Made by a program: the position numbers and the translations under genes. Below, in pieces: positions 37,501 to 51,535 of a stretch of 52,426 nt of DNA (position 1 is its first letter; the number at the start of each line of letters is the position of its first letter). This DNA is from Saccoglossus kowalevskii (Eukaryota > Hemichordata > Enteropneusta > Harrimaniidae), in contig NW_003147284.1 in the NCBI RefSeq assembly GCF_000003605.2, forward strand, positions 141,994 to 194,419, read 5' to 3'. The notes beneath the pieces are model-generated. The model searched no databases. It was given only the letters and a program-made list of their open reading frames with translations, and was not told the DNA's origin.

Positions 37501-39997
37501 ATGCAACGTGAAACAAACACGACGCTAAGCTAATGCAACGTGAAACAAACACGACGCTAAGCTAATGCAACGTGAAACAAACACGACGCTAAGCTAATGC
37601 AACGTGAAACAAACACGACGCTAAGCTAATGCAACGTGAAACAAACATAACGCTAAGCTAATGCAACGTGAAACAAACACGACGCTAAGCTAATGCAACG
37701 TGAAACAAACACGACGCTAAGCTAATGCAACGTGATACAAACACGACGCTAAGCTAATACAACGTGAAACAAACATGACGCAAAGCTAATGCAACGTGAA
37801 ACAAACACGACGCTAAGCTAATGCAACGTGAAACAAACACGACGCTAAGCTAATGCAACGTGAAACAAACACGACGCTAAGCTAATGCAACGTGAAACAA
37901 ACACGACGCTAAGCTAATACAACGTGAAACAAACACGACGCTAAGCTAATGCAACGTGAAACAAACACGACGCTAAGCTAATGCAACGTGAAACAAACAC
38001 GACGCTAAGCTATTGCAACGTGAAACAAACACGACGCTAAGCTAATGCAACGTGAAACAAACGCGACGCTAAGCTAATGCAACGTGAAACACACACGACG
38101 CTAAGCTAATGCAACGTAAAACAAACACGACGCTAAGCTAATGCAACGTGAAACAAACACGACGTAAGCTAATGCAACGTGAAACAAACATAACGCTAAG
38201 CTAATGCAACGTGAAACAAACACGACGCTAAGCTAATGCAACGTGAAACAAACACGACGCGAAGCTAATGCAACGTGAAACAAACACGACGCTAAGCTAA
38301 TGCAACGTGAAACAAACACGACGCTAAGCTATTGCAACGTGAAACAAACACGACGCTAAGCTAATGCAACGTGAAACAAACACGACGCTAAGCTATTGCA
38401 ACGTGAAACAAACACGACGCTAAGCTAATGCAACGTGAAACAAACACGACGCTAAGCTAATGCAACGTGAAACAAACACGACACTAAGCTAATGCAACGT
38501 GAAACAAACACGACGCTAAGCTAATGCAACGTGAAACAAACACGACGCTAAGCTAATGCAACGTGAAACAAACACGACGCTAAGCTAATACAACGTGAAA
38601 CAAACACGACGCTAAGCTAATGCAACGTGAAACAAACACGACGCTAAGCTAATGCAACGTGAAACAAACACGACGCTAAGCTAATGCAACGTGAAACAAA
38701 CACGACGCTAAGCTAATGCAACGTGAAACAAACACGACGCTAAGCTAATACAACGTGAAACAAACACGACGCTAAGCTAATGCAACGTGAAACAAACACG
38801 ACGCTAAGCTAATGCAACGTGAAACAAACACGACGCTAAGCTAATGCAACGTGAAACACACACGACGCTAAGCTAATACAACGTGAAACAAACACGACGC
38901 TAAGCTAATGCAACGTGAAACAAACACGACGCAAAGCTAATGCAACGTGAAACAAACGCGACGCTAAGCTAATGCAACGTGAAACAAACACGACGCAAAG
39001 CTAATGCAACGTGAAACAAACACGACGCTAAGCTAATACAACGTGAAACAAACATAACGCTAAGCTAATGCAACGTGAAACAAACACGACGCTAAGCTAA
39101 TGCAACGTGAAACAAACACGACGCAAAGCTAATGCAACGTGAAACAAACACGACGCTAAGCTAATGCAACGTGAAACAAACACGACGCTAAGCTAATGCA
39201 ACGTGAAACAAACATAACGCTAAGCTAATGCAACGTGAAACAAACATAACGCTAAGCTAATGCAACGTGAAACAAACACGACGCTAAGCTAATGCAACGT
39301 GAAACAAACACGACGCTAAGCTAATGCAACGTGAAACAAACGCGACGCTAAGCTATTGCAACGTGAAACAAACACGACGCTAAGCTAATGCAACGTGAAA
39401 CAAACACGACGCTAAGCTAATGCAACGTGAAACAAACACGACGCTAAGCTATTGCAATGTGAAACAAACACGACGCTAAGCTAATGCAACGTGAAACAAA
39501 CACGACGGTAAGCTAATACAACGTGAAACAAACATGACGCAAAGCTATTGCAACGTGAAACAAACACGACGCTAAGCTAATGCAATGTGATACAAACACG
39601 ACGCAAAGCTAATGCAACGTGAAACAAACACGACGCTAAGCTAATGCAACGTGAAACAAACACGACGCTAAGCTAATGCAACGTGAAACAAACACGACGC
39701 AAAGCTAATGCAACGTGAAACAAACACGACGCTAAGCTATTGCAACGTGAAACAAACACGACGCTAAGCTAATGCAACGTGAAACAAACACGACGCTAAG
39801 CTAATGCAACGTGAAACAAACACGACGCTAAGCTAATACAACGTGAAACAAACACGACGCTAAGCTAATGCAACGTGAAACAAACACGACGCTAAGCTAA
39901 TGCAACGTGAAACAAATACGACGCTAAGCTAATGCAACGTGAAACAAACACGACGCAAAGCTAATGCGGTGTGAAACAAATACGACGCTAAGCTAAT

Positions 39998-41886
39998 ACC
40001 AAATGGGACTAACACGACGCTAAGGTAATGCAACGTAAAACAAACACGACGCTAAGCTAATGCAATGTGAAACAAACACGACGCTAAGCTAATGCAATGT
40101 GAAACAAACACGACGCTAAGCTAATGCAACGTGAAACAAACACGACGCTAAGCTAATGCAACGTGAAACAAACACGACGCTAAGCTAATGCAACGTGAAA
40201 CAAACACGACGCTAAGCTAATGCAACGTGAAACAAACACGACGCTAAGCTAATGCAACGTGAAACAAACACGACGCTAAGCTAATGCAATGTGATACAAA
40301 CACTACGCTAAGCTAATGCAACGTGAAACACACACGACGCTAAGCTAATGCAACGTGAAACAAACACGACGCTAAGCTAATGCAACGTGAAACAAACACG
40401 ACGCTAAGCTAATACAACGCGAAACAAACACGACGCTAAGCTAATGCAACGTGAAACAAACATGACGCAAAGCTATTGCAACGTGAAACAAACACGACGC
40501 TAAGCTAATGCAACGTGAAACAAACACGACGCTAAGCTAATACAACGCGAAACAAACACGACGCTAAGCTAATGCAACGTGAAACAAACATAACGCTAAG
40601 CTAATGCAACGTGAAACAAACGCGACGCTAAGCTAATGCAACGTGAAACAAACACGACGCTAAGCTATTGCAACGTGAAACAAACACGACGCTAAGCTAA
40701 TGCAACGTGAAACAAACACGACGCTAAGCTAATGCAACGTGAAACAAACACGACGCAAAGCTAATACAACGTGAAACAAACACGACGCTAAGCTAATGCA
40801 ACGTAAAACAAATACGACGCTAAGCTAATGCAACGTGAAACAAACACGACGCTAAGCTAATGCAACGTGAAACAAACACGACGCTAAGCTAATGCAACGT
40901 GAAACAAACACGACGCTAAGCTAATGCAATGTGAAACAAACACGACGCTAAGCTAATGCAACGTGCAACAAACACGACGCTAAGCTAATGCGGTGTGAAA
41001 CAAATACGACGCTAAGCTAATACCAAATGGGACTAACACGACGCTAAGGTAATGCAACGTGAAACAAACACGACGCTAAGCTAATGCAACGTGAAACAAA
41101 CACGACGCTAAGCTAATGCAACGTGAAACAAACATAACGCTAAGCTAATGCAACGTGAAACAAACACGACGCTAAGCTAATGCAACGTGAAACAAACGCG
41201 ACGCTAAGCTAATGCAACGTGAAACAAACACGACGCTAAGCTAATGCAACGTGAAACAAACACGACGCTAAGCTAATGCAACGTGAAACAAACATAACGC
41301 TAAGCTAATGCAACGTGAAACAAACATGACGCTAAGCCAATGCAACGTGAAACAAACACGACGCTAAGCTAATGCAACGTGAAACAAACACGACGCTAAG
41401 CTAATGCAACGTGAAACAAACACGACGGTAAGCTAATACAACGTGAAACAAACACGACGCTAAGCTAATGCAACGTGAAACAAACACGACGCTAAGCTAA
41501 TACAACGTGAAACAAACACGACGGTAAGCTAATACAACGTGAAACAAACACGACGCTAAGCTAATGCAACGTGAAACAAACACGACGGTAAGCTAATGCA
41601 ACGTGAAACAAACACGACGCTAAGCTAATGCAACGTGAAACAAACACGACGCTAAGCTAATGCAATGTGAAACAAACACGAAGCTAAGCTAATGCAATGT
41701 GAAACAAACACGACGCTAAGCTAATGCAACGTGAAACAAACACGACGCTAAGCTAATGCAACGTGAAACAAACATAACGCTAAGCTAATGCGGTGTGAAA
41801 CAAATACGACGCTAAGCTAATGCAACGTGAAACAAACACGACGCTAAGCTAATACCAAATGGGACTAACACGACGCTAAGGTAATG
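39998..41886 (+). repeat. Zone with three edge-type monomers (ACCAAATGGGAC)
   Basis: Monomers beginning ACCAAATGGGACTAAC lie at 39998, 41022 and 41854, exactly 32 and 26 units apart. The first two are preceded directly, and the third two units upstream, by a GCGGTGTG monomer; all are followed by AAGGTAATG. The same combination is at 30658 and, with one change, 45146. Confidence 0.8.
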
Positions 41887-42012
41887 CAACGTGAAACAAA
41901 CACGACGCTAAGCTAATGCAACGTGAAACAAACGCGACGCTAAGCTAATGCAACGTGAAACAAACACGACGCAAAGCTAATGCAACGTGAAACAAACACG
42001 ACGCTAAGCTAA

Positions 42013-42170
42013 TGCCAAATGAACTAACACGACGCTAAGCTAATGCAACGTGAAACAACACGACGCTAAGCTAATGCAACGTGAAACAAACACTACGCTA
42101 AGCTATTGCAACGTGAAACAAACACGACGCTAAGCTATGCACGTGAAACAACACGACGATAAGCTAATTG
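42013..42170 (+). other. Second cluster of indel-bearing monomers
   Basis: Shortened monomers occur at 42013-42043 (CCAAATGAACTAAC), about 42050 (AAACAACAC) and 42120-42165 (GCTATGCACG, AAACAACAC, CGATAAG, AATTGC). Losses fall in A runs as at 30250-30337, so base-calling or consensus error is the likely cause. Confidence 0.6.
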
Positions 42171-42570
42171 CAACGTGAAACAAACACGACGCTAAGCTAA
42201 TGCAACGTGAAACAAACACGACGCTAAGCTAATGCAACGTGAAACAAACACGACGCTAAGCTAATGCAACGTGAAACAAACATGACGCTAAGCTAATGCA
42301 ACGTGAAACAAACACGACGCTAAGCTAATGCAACGTGAAACAAACACGACGCTAAGCTAATGCAACGTGAAACAAACACGAAGCTAAGCTAATGCAACGT
42401 GAAACAAACGCGACGCTAAGCTAATGCAACGTGAAACAAATACGAGGCTAAGCCAATTCAACGTGAAACAAACACGACGCTAAGCTAATGCAACGTGAAA
42501 CAAACACGACGCTAAGCTAATGCAACGTGAAACAAACACGACGCAAAGCTAATGCAACGTGAAACAAACA

Positions 42571-43070
42571 CGGAGCTAAGCTAATGCAATGTGAAACAAA
42601 CACTACGCTAAGCTAATGCAACGTGAAACAAACACGATGCTAAGCTATTGCAACGTGAAACAAACACGGAGCTAAGCTAATGCAATGTGAAACAAACACT
42701 ACGCTAAGCTAATGCAACGTGATACAAACACGACGCAAAGCTAATGCAACGTGAAACAAACATGACGCTAAGCTAATACAACGTGAAACAAACACGACGC
42801 TAAGCTAATGCAACGTGAAACAAACACGACGCAAAGCTAATGCAACGTGAAACAAACACGACGCTAAGCTAATGCAACGTGAAACAAACACGACGCTAAG
42901 CTAATACAACGTGAAACAAACACGACGCTAAGCTAATGCAACGTGAAACAAACACGACGCTAAGCTAATGCAACGTGAAACAAACACGACGCTAAGCTAA
43001 TGCAACGTGAAACAAACACGACGCTAAGCTAATGCAATGTGAAACAAACACGACGCAAAGCTAATGCAAC
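42571..43070 (+). repeat. Satellite block V (copy 1 of 3)
   Basis: A run with two CACGGAGC monomers, two AATGTG with CACTACG monomers, GTGATAC with GACGCAAAG, CATGACG and TACAACG recurs at 47498-48000 and 50283-50780. Indel-corrected offsets are 154 and 87 units. A shorter relative lies at 19418. Confidence 0.85.
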
Positions 43071-46000
43071 GTGAAACAAACACGACGCTAAGCTAATGCA
43101 ACGTGAAACAAACACGACGCTAAGCTAATGCAACGTGAAACAAACACGACGCTAAGCTAATGCAACGTGAAACAAACACGACGCTAAGCTAATACAACGT
43201 GAAACAAACACGACGCAAAGCTAATGCAACGTGAAACAAACACGACGCTAAGCTAATGCAACGTGAAACAAACACGACGCTAAGCTAATGCAACGTGAAA
43301 CAAACACGACGCTAAGCTAATGCAACGTGAAACAAACACGACGCTAAGCTAATGCAACGTGAAACAAACATAACGCTAAGCTAATGCAACGTGAAACAAA
43401 CACGACGCTAAGCTAATGCAACGTGAAACAAACACGACGCTAAGCTAATGCAACGTGAAACAAACATGACGCTAAGCTAATGCAATGTGAAACAAACACG
43501 ACGCAAAGCTAATGCAACGTGAAACAAACACGACGCTAAGCTAATGCAACGTGAAACAAACACGACGCTAAGCTAATGCAACGTGAAACAAACATGACGC
43601 TAAGCTAATGCAATGTGAAACAAACACGACGCAAAGCTAATGCAACGTGAAACAAACATAACGCTAAGCTAATGCAACGTGAAACAAACACGACGCTAAG
43701 CTAATGCAACGTGAAACAAACACGACGCTAAGCTAATGCAACGTGAAACAAACACGACGCTAAGCTAATGCAACGTGAAACAAACACGACGCTAAGCTAA
43801 TGCAACGTGAAACAAACACGACGCTAAGCTAATGCAACGTGAAACAAACATGACGCTAAGCTAATGCAACGTGAAACAAACACGACGCTAAGCTAATGCA
43901 ACGTGAAACAAACACGACGCTAAGCTAATGCAACGTGAAACAAACACGACGCTAAGCTAATGCAACGTGAAACAAACACGACGCTAAGCTAATGCAACGT
44001 GAAACAAACACGACGCTAAGCTAATGCAACGTGAAACAAACACGACGCTAAGCTAATGCAACGTGAAACAAACACGACGCTAAGCTAATGCAACGTGAAA
44101 CAAACACGACGCTAAGCTAATGCAACGTGAAACAAACACGACGCTAAGCTAATGCAACGTGAAACAAACACGACGCTAAGCTAATGCAACGTGAAACAAA
44201 CACGACGCTAAGCTAATGCAACGTGAAACAAACACGACGCTAAGCTAATGCAACGTGAAACAAACACGACGCTAAGCTAATGCAACGTGAAACAAACACG
44301 ACGCTAAGCTAATGCAACGTGAAACAAACACGACGCTAAGCTAATGCAACGTGAAACAAACACGACGCTAAGCTAATGCAACGTGAAACAAACACGACGC
44401 TAAGCTAATGCAACGTGAAACAAACACGACGCTAAGCTAATGCAACGTGAAACAAACACGACGCTAAGCTAATGCAACGTGATACAAACACGACGCTAAG
44501 CTAATACAACGTGAAACAAACACGACGCTAAGCTAATGCAACGTGAAACAAACACGACGCAAAGCTAATGCAACGTGAAACAAACACGACGCTAAGCTAT
44601 TGCAACGTGAAACAAACACGACGCTAAGCTAATGCAACGTGAAACAAACACGACGCTAAGCTAATGCAACGTGAAACAAACACGACGCTAAGCTAATACA
44701 ACGTGAAACAAACATGACGCTAAGCTATTGCAACGTGAAACAAACACGACGCTAAGCTAATGCAACGTGAAACAAACACGACGCTAAGCTAATACAACGT
44801 GAAACAAACATGACGCTAAGCTATTGCAACGTGAAACAAACACGACGCTAAGCTAATGCAACGTGAAACAAACACGACGCTAAGCTAATGCAACGTGAAA
44901 CAAACACGACGCTAAGCTAATGCAACGTGAAACAAACACGACGCTAAGCTAATGCAACGTGAAACAAACGCGACGCTAAGCTAATACAACGTGAAACAAA
45001 CACGACGCTAAGCTAATGCAACGTGAAACAAACACGACGCTAAGCTAATGCAACGTGAAACAAATACGACGCTAAGCTAATGCAACGTGAAACAAACACG
45101 ACGCAAAGCTAATGCGGTGTGAAACAAATACGACGCTAAGCTAATACCACATGGGACTAACACGACGCTAAGGTAATGCAACGTAAAACAAACACGACGC
45201 TAAGCTAATGCAACGTGAAACAAACACGACGCTAAGCTAATGCAATGTGAAACAAACACGACGCTAAGCTAATGCAACGTGAAACAAACACGACGCTAAG
45301 CTAATGCAATGTGAAACAAACACGACGCTAAGCTAATGCAACGTGAAACAAACACGACGCTAAGCTAATGCAACGTGAAACAAACACGACGCTAAGCTAA
45401 TGCAACGTGAAACAAACACGACGCTAAGCTAATGCAACGTAAAACAAACACGACGCTAAGCTAATGCAACGTGAAACAAACACGACGCTAAGCTAATGCA
45501 ACGTGAAACAAACACGACGCTAAGCTAATGCAACGTGAAACAAACACGACGCTAAGCTAATGCAACGTGAAACAAACACGACGCAAAGCTAATGCAACGT
45601 GAAACAAACACGACGCTAAGCTAATGCAACGTGAAACAAACACGACGCTAAGCTAATGCAACGTGAAACAAACACGACGCTAAGCTAATGCAACGTGAAA
45701 CAAACACGACGCTAAGCTAATGCAACGTGAAACAAACACGACGCTAAGCTAATGCAACGTGAAACAAACACGACGCTAAGCTAATGCAACGTGAAACAAA
45801 CACGACGCTAAGCTAATGCAACGTGAAACAAACATAACGCTAAGCTAATGCAACGTGAAACAAACACGACGCTAAGCTAATACAACGTGAAACAAACACG
45901 ACGCTAAGCTAATGCAACGTGAAACAAACACGACGCTAAGCTAATGCAACGTGAAACAAACACGACGCTAAGCTAATACAACGTGAAACAAACACGACGC

Positions 46001-47497
46001 TAAGCTAATGCAACGTGAAACAAACACGAAGCTAAGCTAATGCAACGTGAAACAAATACGAGGCTAAGCCAATTCAACGTGAAACAAACACGACGCTAAG
46101 CTAATGCAACGTGAAACAAACACGAAGCTAAGCTAATGCAACGTGAAACAAACGCGACGCTAAGCTAATGCAACGTGAAACAAATACGACGCTAAGCTAA
46201 TGCAACGTGAAACAAATACGACGCTAAGCCAATTCACGTGAAACAAACACGACGCTAAGCTAATGCAACGTGAAACAAACACGAAGCTAAGCTAATGCAA
46301 CGTGAAACAAACGCGACGCTAAGCTAATGCAACGTGAAACAAATACGACGCTAAGCTATTGCAACGTGAAACAAACACGACGCTAAGCTATTGCAACGTG
46401 AAACAAACACGACGCTAAGCTAATGCAACGTGAAACAAACATGACGCAAAGCTAATACAACGTGAAACAAACACGACGCTAAGCTAATGCAACGTGAAAC
46501 AAACACGACGCTAAGCTAATGCAACGTGAAACAAACATGACGCAAAGCTAATACAACGTGAAACAAACACGACGCTAAGCTAATGCAACGTGAAACAAAC
46601 ACGACGCTAAGCTAATGCAACGTGAAACAAACACGACGCTAAGCTAATGCAACGTGAAACAAACACGACGCTAAGCTAATGCAACGTGAAACAAACACGA
46701 CGCTAAGCTAATACGGTGTGAAACAAACACGACGCTAAGCTAATGCAACGTGAAACAAACACGACGCTAAGCTAATGCAACGTGAAACAAACACGACGCT
46801 AAGCTAATGCAACGTGAAACAAACACGACGCAAAGCTAATGCAACGTGAAACAAACATGACGCAAAGCTAATGCAACGTGAAACAAACACGACGCTAAGC
46901 TAATGCAACGTGAAACAAACACGACGCTAAGCTAATGCAACGTGAAACAAACACGACGCTAAGCTATTGCAACGTGAAACAAACACGACGCTAAGCTAAT
47001 GCAACGTGAAACAAACACGACGCTAAGCTAATGCAACGTGAAACAAACACGACGCTAAGCTAATGCAACGTGAAACAAACATAACGCTAAGCTAATACAA
47101 CGTGAAACAAACACGACGCTAAGCTAATGCAACGTGAAACAAACACGACGCTAAGCTAATGCAACGTGAAACAAACACGACGCTAAGCTAATACAACGTG
47201 AAACAAACATGACGCTAAGCTATTGCAACGTGAAACAAACACGACGCTAAGCTAATGCAACGTGAAACAAACGCGACGCTAAGCTAATGCAACGTGAAAC
47301 AAACACGACGCTAAGCTAATGCAACGTGAAACAAACACGACGCTAAGCTAATGCAACGTGAAACACACACGACGCTAAGCTAATGCAACGTGAAACAAAC
47401 ACGACGCTAAGCTAATGCAACGTGAAACAAACACGACGCTAAGCTAATGCAACGTGAAACAAACACGACGCTAAGCTAATACAACGTGAAACAAACA

Positions 47498-48000
47498 CGG
47501 AGCTAAGCTAATGCAATGTGAAACAAACACTACGCTAAGCTAATGCAACGTGAAACAAACACGACGCTAAGCTATTGCAACGTGAAACAAACACGGAGCT
47601 AAGCTAATGCAATGTGAAACAAACACTACGCTAAGCTAATGCAACGTGATACAAACACGACGCAAAGCTAATGCAACGTGAAACAAACATGACGCTAAGC
47701 TAATACAACGTGAAACAAACACGACGCTAAGCTAATGCAACGTGAAACAAACACGACGCAAAGCTAATGCAACGTGAAACAAACACGACGCTAAGCTAAT
47801 GCAACATGAAACAAACACGACGCTAAGCTAATACAACGTGAAACAAACACGACGCTAAGCTAATGCAACGTGAAACAAACACGACGCTAAGCTAATGCAA
47901 CGTGAAACAAACACGACGCTAAGCTAATGCAACGTGAAACAAACACGACGCTAAGCTAATGCAATGTGAAACAAACACGACGCAAAGCTAATGCAACGTG
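47498..48000 (+). repeat. Satellite block V (copy 2 of 3)
   Basis: It has the same marker order as 42571-43070. It differs in GACGCT where the first copy has GATGCT, and in one ACATGAAAC monomer. Confidence 0.8.
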
Positions 48001-49992
48001 AAACAAACACGACGCTAAGCTAATGCAACGTGAAACAAACACGACGCTAAGCTAATGCAACGTGAAACAAACACGACGCTAAGCTAATGCAACGTGAAAC
48101 AAACACGACGCTAAGCTAATGCAACGTGAAACAAACATAACGCTAAGCTAATGCAACGTGAAACAAACACGACGCTAAGCTATTGCAACGTGAAACAAAC
48201 ACGACGCTAAGCTAATGCAACGTGAAACAAACACGACGCTAAGCTAATGCAACGTGAAACAAACACGACGCTAAGCTAATGCAACGTGAAACAAACATAA
48301 CGCTAAGCTAATGCAACGTGATACAAACACGACGCTAAGCTAATGCAACGTGAAACAAACACGACGCTAAGCTAATGCAACGTGAAACAAACACGACGCT
48401 AAGCTAATGCAACGTGAAACAAACACGACGCTAAGCTAATGCAACGTGAAACAAACACGACGCTAAGCTAATGCAACGTGAAACAAACATAACGCTAAGC
48501 TAATGCAACGTGAAACAAACACGACGCTAAGCTAATACAACGTGAAACAAACACGACGCTAAGCTAATGCAACGTGAAACAAACATAACGCTAAGCTAAT
48601 GCAACGTGAAACAAACACGACGCAAAGCTAATGCAACGTGAAACAAACGCGACGCTAAGCTAATGCAACGTGAAACAAACATAACGCTAAGCTAATACAA
48701 CGTGAAACAAACACGACGCTAAGCTAATGCAACGTGAAACAAAACACGACGCTAAGCTAATACAACGTGAAACAAACACGACGCTAAGCTAATACGGTGT
48801 GAAACAAACACGACGCTAAGCTAATGCAACGTGAAACAAACACGACGCTAAGCTAATGCAACGTGAAACAAACATGACGCAAAGCTAATGCAACGTGAAA
48901 CAAACACGACGCTAAGCTAATGCAACGTGAAACAAACACGACGCTAAGCTAATGCAACGTGAAACAAACACGACGCTAAGCTAATGCAACGTGAAACAAA
49001 CACGACGCTAAGCTAATGCAACGTGAAACAAACGCGACGCTAAGCTAATACAACGTGAAACAAACACGACGCTAAGCTAATACAACGTGAAACAAACACG
49101 ACGCTAAGCTAATGCAACGTGAAACAAACACGACGCTAAGCTAATGCAACGTGAAACAAACACGACGCTAAGCTAATGCAACGTGAAACAAACACGACGC
49201 TAAGCTAATGCAACGTGAAACAAACACGACGCTAAGCTAATGCAACGTGAAACAAACACGACGCTAAGCTAATGCAACGTGAAACAAACACGACGCTAAG
49301 CTAATGCAACATGAAACAAACACGACGCTAAGCTAATGCAACGTGAAACAAACACGAAGCTAAGCTAATGCAACGTGAAACAAACACGACGCTAAGCTAA
49401 TGCAACGTGAAACAAACACGACGCTAAGCTAATGCAACGTGAAACAAACATGACGCTAAGCTAATGCAACGTGAAACAAACACGACGCTAAGCTAATGCA
49501 ACGTGAAACAAACACGACGCTAAGCTAATGCAACGTGAAACAAATACGACGCTAAGCTAATGCAATGTGAAACAAACACTACGCTAAGCTAATGCAATGT
49601 GAAACAAACACGACGCTAAGCTAATGCAACGTGAAACAAACACGACGGTAAGCTAATACAACGTAAAACAAATACGACGCTAAGCTAATGCAATGTGAAA
49701 CAAACACTACGCTAAGCTAATGCAACGTGAAACAAACACGACGCTAAGCTAATGCAACGTGAAACAAACACGACGCTAAGCTAATGCAACGTGAAACAAA
49801 CACGACGCTAAGCTAATGCAACGTGAAACAAACACGACGCTAAGCTAATGCAACGTGAAACAAACACGACGCTAAGCTAATGCAACGTGAAACAAACACG
49901 ACGCTAAGCTAATGCAACGTGAAACAAACACGACGCTAAGCTAATGCAACGTGAAACAAACACGACGCTAAGCTAATGCAACGTGAAACAAA

Positions 49993-50790
49993 CATGACGC
50001 TAAGCTAATGCAACGTGAAACAAACACGACGCTAAGCTAATGCAACGTGAAACAAACACGACGCTAAGCTAATGCAACGTGAAACAAACACGAAGCTAAG
50101 CTAATGCAACGTGAAACAAACGCGACGCTAAGCTAATGCAACGTGAAACAAATACGAGGCTAAGCCAATTCAACGTGAAACAAACACGACGCTAAGCTAA
50201 TGCAACGTGAAACAAACACGACGCTAAGCTAATGCAACGTGAAACAAACACGACGCAAAGCTAATGCAACGTGAAACAAACACGGAGCTAAGCTAATGCA
50301 ATGTGAAACAAACACTACGCTAAGCTAATGCAACGTGAAACAAACACGACGCTAAGCTATTGCAACGTGAAACAAACACGGAGCTAAGCTAATGCAATGT
50401 GAAACAAACACTACGCTAAGCTAATGCAACGTGATACAAACACGACGCAAAGCTAATGCAACGTGAAACAAACATGACGCTAAGCTAATACAACGTGAAA
50501 CAAACACGACGCTAAGCTAATGCAACGTGAAACAAACACGACGCAAAGCTAATGCAACGTGAAACAAACACGACGCTAAGCTAATGCAACGTGAAACAAA
50601 CACGACGCTAAGCTAATACAACGTGAAACAAACACGACGCTAAGCTAATGCAACGTGAAACAAACACGACGCTAAGCTAATGCAACGTGAAACAAACACG
50701 ACGCTAAGCTAATGCAACGTGAAACAAACACGACGCTAAGCTAATGCAATGTGAAACAAACACGACGCAAAGCTAATGCAACGTGAAACA
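49993..50790 (+). repeat. Satellite blocks R and V together (last copies)
   Basis: The 49993-50170 haplotype (CATGACG, ACGAAGC, CGCGACG, TACGAGGC) is followed 192 bases after ACGAAGC by block V. The identical arrangement and spacing at 42281-43070 shows the two blocks were copied together, 241 units (7,712 bases) apart. Confidence 0.85.
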
Positions 50791-51049
50791 AACACGACGC
50801 TAAGCTAATGCAACGTGAAACAAACACGACGCTAAGCTAATGCAACGTGAAACAAACACGACGCTAAGCTAATGCAACGTGAAACAAACACGACGCTAAG
50901 CTAATACAACGTGAAACAAACACGACGCAAAGCTAATGCAACGTGAAACAAACACGACGCTAAGCTAATGCAACGTGAAACAAATTATTGACGCTAAGCT
51001 AATGCAACGTGAAACAAACACGACGCTAAGCTAATGCAACGTGAAACAA

Positions 51050-51535
51050 ACATAACGCTAAGCTAATGCAACGTGAAACAAACACGACGCTAAGCTAATG
51101 CAACGTGAAACAAACACGACGCAAAGCTAATGCAACGTGAAACAAACACGACGCTAAGGTAATGCAACGTAAAACAAACACGACGCTAAGCTAATGCAAT
51201 GTGAAACAAACATAACGCTAAGCTAATGCAACGTGAAACAAATACGACGCTAAGCTAATGCAATGTGAAACAAACGCGACGCTAAGCTAATGCAACGTGA
51301 AACAAACACGACGCTAAGCTAATACAACGTGAAACAAACACGACGCTAAGCTAATGCAATGTGAAACAAACATAACGCTAAGCTAATGCAACGTGAAACA
51401 AATACGACGCTAAGCTAATGCAATGTGAAACAAACGCGACGCTAAGCTAATGCAACGTGAAACAAACATAACGCTAAGCTAATGCAACGTGAAACAAATA
51501 CGACGCTAAGCTAATGCAACGTGAAACAAACGCGA
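51050..51535 (+). repeat. Satellite haplotype block Q (copy 3 of 3)
   Basis: CATAACG, GACGCAAAG, AAGGTAATG with GTAAAAC, AATGTG with CATAACG, AAATACG, AATGTG with CGCGACG follow in the same order as at 34927-35450. The distance from AAGGT at 35034 to AAGGT at 51156 is 16122 bases, which is 504 units minus the 6 bases accounted for by intervening indels. Confidence 0.85.
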
